Assembly: GCA_944393225.1 (NCBI GenBank)
Contig: CALXZK010000016.1
Span: 1 to 36,792 of the forward strand
Source: an uncultured Alphaproteobacteria bacterium
GTDB taxonomy: Bacteria; Pseudomonadota; Alphaproteobacteria; RF32; CAG-239
Length of the DNA stretch: 36,792 nucleotides
Direction: 5' to 3'
How positions within the stretch are numbered: the stretch's first letter is position 1; each line of letters starts with the position of its first letter. Below are positions 34,451 through 36,792 of this stretch, in pieces. Position numbers and translations under genes: made by a program. The notes below the pieces were generated by a model. It was not told the DNA's origin. It saw nothing but the letters and a program-made list of their open reading frames with translations, and made no database searches.

Positions 34451-34714
34451 ATGGAAAATAAAAATATTTGGAAAAAAGCAGAGCAATCTTTTGTCTGCGC
34501 GTATGATTTATCTTTAGAGGTTTTGAACGGAAAATTGTCTGTTACAGAAGCAGAGCAAAAGCGTTTAACTGAGCTTTTAAAACTCTGGGGCGATGCTTTG
34601 GAACGGATGATTGAACACGCTTCGGACGTGGAAATGGCAAAAGATTTTCAGACGTATTTGCAAAAACTGAAAGCTGCAGAAAAAGAGTTTGAAAAAAAAT
34701 TTAGTAATAATTAA
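34451..34714 (+). CDS. Small hypothetical helical protein
   Basis: An 87-residue charged protein made of about three helices (EQSFVCAYDLSLEVLNG, then residues 30-55 and 57-84), with no signal peptide or membrane segment. I do not recognise it. The leader is A/T only (TTAATTATCAATT before ATG). It is followed after 12 bases by a related-looking small gene that carries a stop at codon 8, suggesting a two-gene unit. Its size and helical make-up would suit a small binding or antitoxin-like protein, but nothing in the sequence proves this. Confidence 0.6.
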   Translation: MENKNIWKKAEQSFVCAYDLSLEVLNGKLSVTEAEQKRLTELLKLWGDALERMIEHASDVEMAKDFQTYLQKLKAAEKEFEKKFSNN

Positions 34715-34726
34715 AAATCTGATTTT

Positions 34727-34972
34727 ATGAGTGATGCAGAACTTTTTTAAGGTGCGCTTGAAGATCATGTTAAAGCGCAAGATTTGGCAATTAAAGTAAA
34801 AGAGAATGCATCTATTTTTACAAATTCGGAAATTCTTATCTGTCGTGATATTTTTGAAAAATGGTTTTTGTATTTTGATAATAAGGCAAAAACTACTACA
34901 AACAAGGCAGAAAAAGTAAATTCTCGTTATTTGAAAAACAGATTTCTGGACTATTACCGCTCTCTTTTGTAA
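34727..34972 (+). pseudogene. Small hypothetical gene broken by an in-frame stop at codon 8
   Basis: An ATG at 34727 opens a frame reading MSDAELF, then TAA (34748-34750), then continues in the same frame without another stop to the TAA at 34970-34972. Restoring one base (GAA to TAA) would give 81 residues, beginning MSDAELFEGALEDHVKAQDL and ending in YLKNRFLDYYRSLL, a helical basic protein. Translation could restart at a TTG at 34784, but no ribosome site is near it. A recent nonsense mutation, a sequencing error or true read-through are all possible. It shares a unit and a terminator with the gene at 34451. Confidence 0.6.
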
Positions 34973-34985
34973 TTCTTTTACAAAA

Positions 34986-35020
34986 AACACTTAAGCTTTA
35001 TTTTGCTTGAGTGTTTTTTT
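34986..35020 (+). terminator. Terminator of the 34451-34972 unit
   Basis: The stem AAACACTTAAGC/GCTTGAGTGTTT (34986-34997 with 35005-35016), with one G-T pair, is followed by TTTT. Confidence 0.88.
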
Positions 35021-35059
35021 GTTTTAAATTATAAGAATAGAAAATTAACGGAGGAAAAG

Positions 35060-35500
35060 ATGACTGTGTATAGTGAACAAGATAAACATGATATGGAAGT
35101 TGCTTTCGATGCCAGAAATGCTTCTCGTTTACAAGAATTGATTGATTTTTGCAAAATTTCCGGTTTTAAAAAGATTGGCGTGGCCAATTGTAAGGGTGTG
35201 CAAGAATATGCCGATAAGTTTGTTAAAAAATTGCAAGAAGCCGGATTTGAAGTTTTTGCCATCAATTGTAAAAAAAGCGGTTTAGACGGAGCCGAAATTT
35301 GCGAACGCATGGCCGGACCAAGTTGTGATCCTATTTCTCAAGCAAATTATTTGAATGAATGTCAGACAGATTTTAATATCAATTTTGGTTTGTGCTTGGG
35401 GCATGGTTTGTTGTTTCAGAAATATTCAAAGGTGCCGGTAACCACATTTTTGGTTAAATCTATGGGAAATAATCATAATATTTTGGAATTGTTGGATTAA
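35060..35500 (+). CDS. DUF1847 family protein, short form
   Basis: A 146-residue soluble protein resembling DUF1847. Recognisable parts are SGFKKIGVANCKGVQEYADKF, GFEVFAINCKKSG, the CDPISQANYLNE segment and FNINFGLCLGHGLLF. Five or more cysteines are spread over these segments and may bind metal. Many relatives begin with an extra cysteine-rich segment (CxxCxxxxC) that is missing here. The start at 35060 is set by GGAGG 5 bases upstream, which marks it as a native-type gene between accessory genes lacking such sites. The function of the family is unknown. Confidence 0.8.
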   Translation: MTVYSEQDKHDMEVAFDARNASRLQELIDFCKISGFKKIGVANCKGVQEYADKFVKKLQEAGFEVFAINCKKSGLDGAEICERMAGPSCDPISQANYLNECQTDFNINFGLCLGHGLLFQKYSKVPVTTFLVKSMGNNHNILELLD

Positions 35501-35507
35501 TTTTTAT

Positions 35508-35556
35508 TTGACAAAAAAAATAATATAACATAGCTTTGATGTTATCATGTTATATT
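35508..35556 (+). promoter_or_regulatory. Promoter and 10-base inverted repeat before the gene at 35591
   Basis: TTGACA (35508-35513) and TAGCTT (35531-35536) are 17 bases apart. A perfect inverted repeat, AATATAACAT (35522-35531) with ATGTTATATT (35547-35556), covers the -10 and likely start site, so it could be an operator. It has no T run, which argues against a simple terminator for the DUF1847 gene. Confidence 0.45.
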
Positions 35557-35590
35557 TATAAAATTATTGTTTCACTAAAATATTTTGATT

Positions 35591-35995
35591 ATGAGTAAAA
35601 GAAAATTAATTGTTTCTTCGTTGGAACAAGCAACAGAAATGATCAAAGCTTTTTTGGCAGCAAATGCATTACCACGCAAAGACAAAATGGATGTTATGTT
35701 TGGGTGGTTTTATCGTGATTTGGAGGACGACGATGAGGTCGGATGTCCTTGTTTCGTTTATGATTATGGTCCTCTTGAGGATAGAACGTTTAAAACGTCA
35801 AATATTCTTATTTATGTTAAGATTTTTGCCAACAAAGATTTGAATGTGACCAAACTTTATCAGATTTCTCAGCACAAAGCAATGTATTTTGATGTGGTAA
35901 AAGATGGCGATAGCTTTGATATGATTGATACAAAGCATAGGTATGATAACCAACATTTTATCTATAAAGATGGTTGTATTTCTGAAGTAGAGTAA
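35591..35995 (+). CDS. Hypothetical GCPCF-motif protein, copy 1
   Basis: A 134-residue soluble protein that I do not recognise, clearly paralogous to the gene at 36127. Shared blocks in the same order are KRKLIV at the N-terminus, a helix ending in AN, a W-x-x-R strand, GCPCF near residue 50, YVKxFA near 78, a DGxxF turn and the closing YKDGxIS. The start is the ATG at 35591; a TTG 6 bases earlier has no support. The leader is A/T only without a ribosome site. The paired cysteines may bind metal or form a disulfide. It has its own promoter and terminator. Confidence 0.7.
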   Translation: MSKRKLIVSSLEQATEMIKAFLAANALPRKDKMDVMFGWFYRDLEDDDEVGCPCFVYDYGPLEDRTFKTSNILIYVKIFANKDLNVTKLYQISQHKAMYFDVVKDGDSFDMIDTKHRYDNQHFIYKDGCISEVE

Positions 35996-36010
35996 ATAAA
36001 AGGCTATAAA

Positions 36011-36041
36011 AAACCCTTACAGAGATTGTAAGGGTTTTTTT
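36011..36041 (+). terminator. Terminator of GCPCF copy 1
   Basis: The perfect stem AAACCCTTACA/TGTAAGGGTTT (36011-36021 with 36027-36037) is followed by TTTT. The next promoter begins only three bases after the T run. Confidence 0.92.
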
Positions 36042-36043
36042 GT

Positions 36044-36071
36044 TTGACAAATATAATAAAAGGAATAGGAT
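36044..36071 (+). promoter_or_regulatory. Probable promoter of the gene at 36127
   Basis: TTGACA (36044-36049), a 16-base spacer, then TAGGAT (36066-36071), about 55 bases before the ATG. It directly abuts the terminator of the first paralogue, so each copy is a separate unit. Confidence 0.45.
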
Positions 36072-36126
36072 ACACCCTTATCAGACTATTTTTATTAACT
36101 TATTGTAAAATCAAAATTCAAGTATC

Positions 36127-36519
36127 ATGAAAAAGAGAAAATTAATTGTTGAAAATGCTGAAAAGGCATTGAAGTCGATGTTATCTATGTTGGAAGCAAA
36201 TATGATAGATAACGATTTGGACAGTTCTTCAATGAAGTTGATTTGGCTGGACAGAGGTGACAATGATTTGGTTGGTTGTCCGTGTTTTGCTTGCAATTTC
36301 CATGGTGTGGTTCCTTCAGGAGAACGTATTGATGCCATTGTCTATGTTAAGACTTTTGCGTCAAGAACGTTTAATATGTGTAAAATGCATATATTGAAAG
36401 AAGAAACTGAAACAAAGTATCATGAAATAGCCGACGGAGAAAACTTTACGATGGATAGTAAAGACTATGACAAAGAAACCTATTTGTACAAAGACGGAAC
36501 TATTTCTTTGGTGAGATAA
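36127..36519 (+). CDS. Hypothetical GCPCF-motif protein, copy 2
   Basis: A 130-residue paralogue of the protein at 35591. It keeps KRKLIV, the AN helix end, IWLDRG, LVGCPCFACNF, IVYVKTFASRTFN, the DGENFTM turn and YKDGTIS, while the residues between them have diverged strongly. This shows an old duplication with selection on the same core. There is an additional cysteine just after the motif (CPCFAC). The start has no ribosome site (TTCAAGTATC before ATG). Function is unknown; conserved cysteines and the compact alpha/beta pattern are all that can be said. Confidence 0.7.
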   Translation: MKKRKLIVENAEKALKSMLSMLEANMIDNDLDSSSMKLIWLDRGDNDLVGCPCFACNFHGVVPSGERIDAIVYVKTFASRTFNMCKMHILKEETETKYHEIADGENFTMDSKDYDKETYLYKDGTISLVR

Positions 36520-36536
36520 TTTTTCTTTTTTTGGGG

Positions 36537-36573
36537 ATCCCGATAGATGTGATATCTGTCGGGATTTTTTTTA
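36537..36573 (+). terminator. Terminator of GCPCF copy 2
   Basis: A 12-bp stem, ATCCCGATAGAT/ATCTGTCGGGAT (36537-36548 with 36554-36565, one G-T pair), has loop GTGAT and is followed by a run of T. Confidence 0.93.
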
Positions 36574-36640
36574 TTAGTCAGCTTAAAATAGGGCTTGACT
36601 ATCAGATATGAATAGCCTATTTTCTTATCTGTCAACAGGC

Positions 36641-36717
36641 GGGCCCATAGCTCAGTTGGTTAGAGCAGGCCGCTCATAACGGTCTGGTCGTTGGTTCGAG
36701 TCCATCTGGGCCCACCA
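36641..36717 (+). tRNA. tRNA with CAU anticodon (Met or Ile2)
   Basis: A complete 77-base tRNA with encoded CCA. The acceptor stem is 36641-36647 with 36707-36713, the D stem GCTC/GAGC, and the anticodon stem 36668-36672 with 36680-36684 around loop CTCATAA (CAT at 36675-36677). The T arm contains GGTTCGAGTCC and has one T-T mismatch in its stem. The anticodon fits elongator Met or, if C34 is changed to lysidine, Ile for AUA codons. The variable segment TGGTCG resembles known Ile2 tRNAs, but I cannot decide. It lacks initiator features such as a mismatched first pair. Confidence 0.95.
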
Positions 36718-36724
36718 TGAAACT

Positions 36725-36754
36725 CCACCGGCTAATGCCGGTGGTATCATTTTA
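36725..36754 (+). terminator. Hairpin after the tRNA, probable terminator
   Basis: The perfect 8-bp stem CCACCGGC/GCCGGTGG (36725-36732 with 36737-36744) has loop TAAT and is followed by TATCATTTT. It is nearly the same hairpin as at 48-66, so it may be a repeated terminator cassette of this genome. Confidence 0.6.
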
Positions 36755-36792
36755 GTTCAAGCCAAGCTTGCCCCATATCTTCGCGCCCTTGG

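Noticed and set aside
34451..34972. Toxin-antitoxin pair
   Set aside because: The two-gene layout and sizes fit, but neither protein matches a known toxin or antitoxin motif and the second is broken.
36747..36791. A possible C-terminal end of a minus-strand protein (GREDMGQAWLELK then stop) entering from the right
   Set aside because: Only about 14 codons are visible, too few to support a gene, although the residues look coding-like.
36641..36792. Integration site of a mobile element at the tRNA
   Set aside because: Accessory genes lie next to the tRNA, but no integrase and no duplicated tRNA 3' end were seen in the window.

Overview
The window reads as chromosomal DNA of an AT-rich alphaproteobacterium, probably host- or gut-associated and uncultured. 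That placement rests on gene order and protein type, not on any database search. A yqeY-type gene runs straight into dnaG and rpoD, rpoD is long with a large acidic insertion, and ispH and rnhA sit together on one strand with one gene between them. Core genes carry clear AGGA/GGAG ribosome sites. A second class of small, mostly unrecognised genes starts after A/T-only leaders with no Shine-Dalgarno site.

Layout. 1-640: a terminator and a small membrane protein. 640-4640: a small membrane protein, then a minus-strand run M16 protease > ispH > AlbA_2 (Schlafen-type) gene > rnhA. 4740-9940: elbB, then an RND efflux adaptor and pump with no outer-membrane channel gene. 9980-14560: an accessory block with a PcfJ-like/leucine-rich-repeat protein, a P-loop kinase-like protein and hypothetical genes. 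14780-18520: a cyclophilin and the three-gene set retropepsin-like lipoprotein > transglutaminase-like 7TM protein > RimK-like ATP-grasp ligase. 18730-20370: three hypothetical genes. 20530-23650: MacA-like adaptor, ABC ATPase and FtsX-type permease in overlapping order. 23650-25410: a structured non-coding stretch and a large helical protein. 25555-27092: trxB and greA. 27324-29662: DUF3015 and DUF4105 envelope proteins. 29733-34284: yqeY, dnaG, rpoD. 34340-36520: small accessory genes, including one broken gene and a tandem pair of paralogues. 36641-36717: a tRNA with CAU anticodon.

The best candidates for something undescribed are: two interleaved perfect inverted repeats between trxB and the gene downstream of it, which would form a pseudoknot or alternative hairpins; the dispersed class of genes without ribosome sites; the paired GCPCF-motif proteins, each with its own promoter and terminator; and the PcfJ-like/LRR fusion. 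No CRISPR array, transposase, integrase or rRNA was seen. No gene-free stretch exceeds about 270 bases; the two longest (13335-13595 and 23647-23912) are described in the features.
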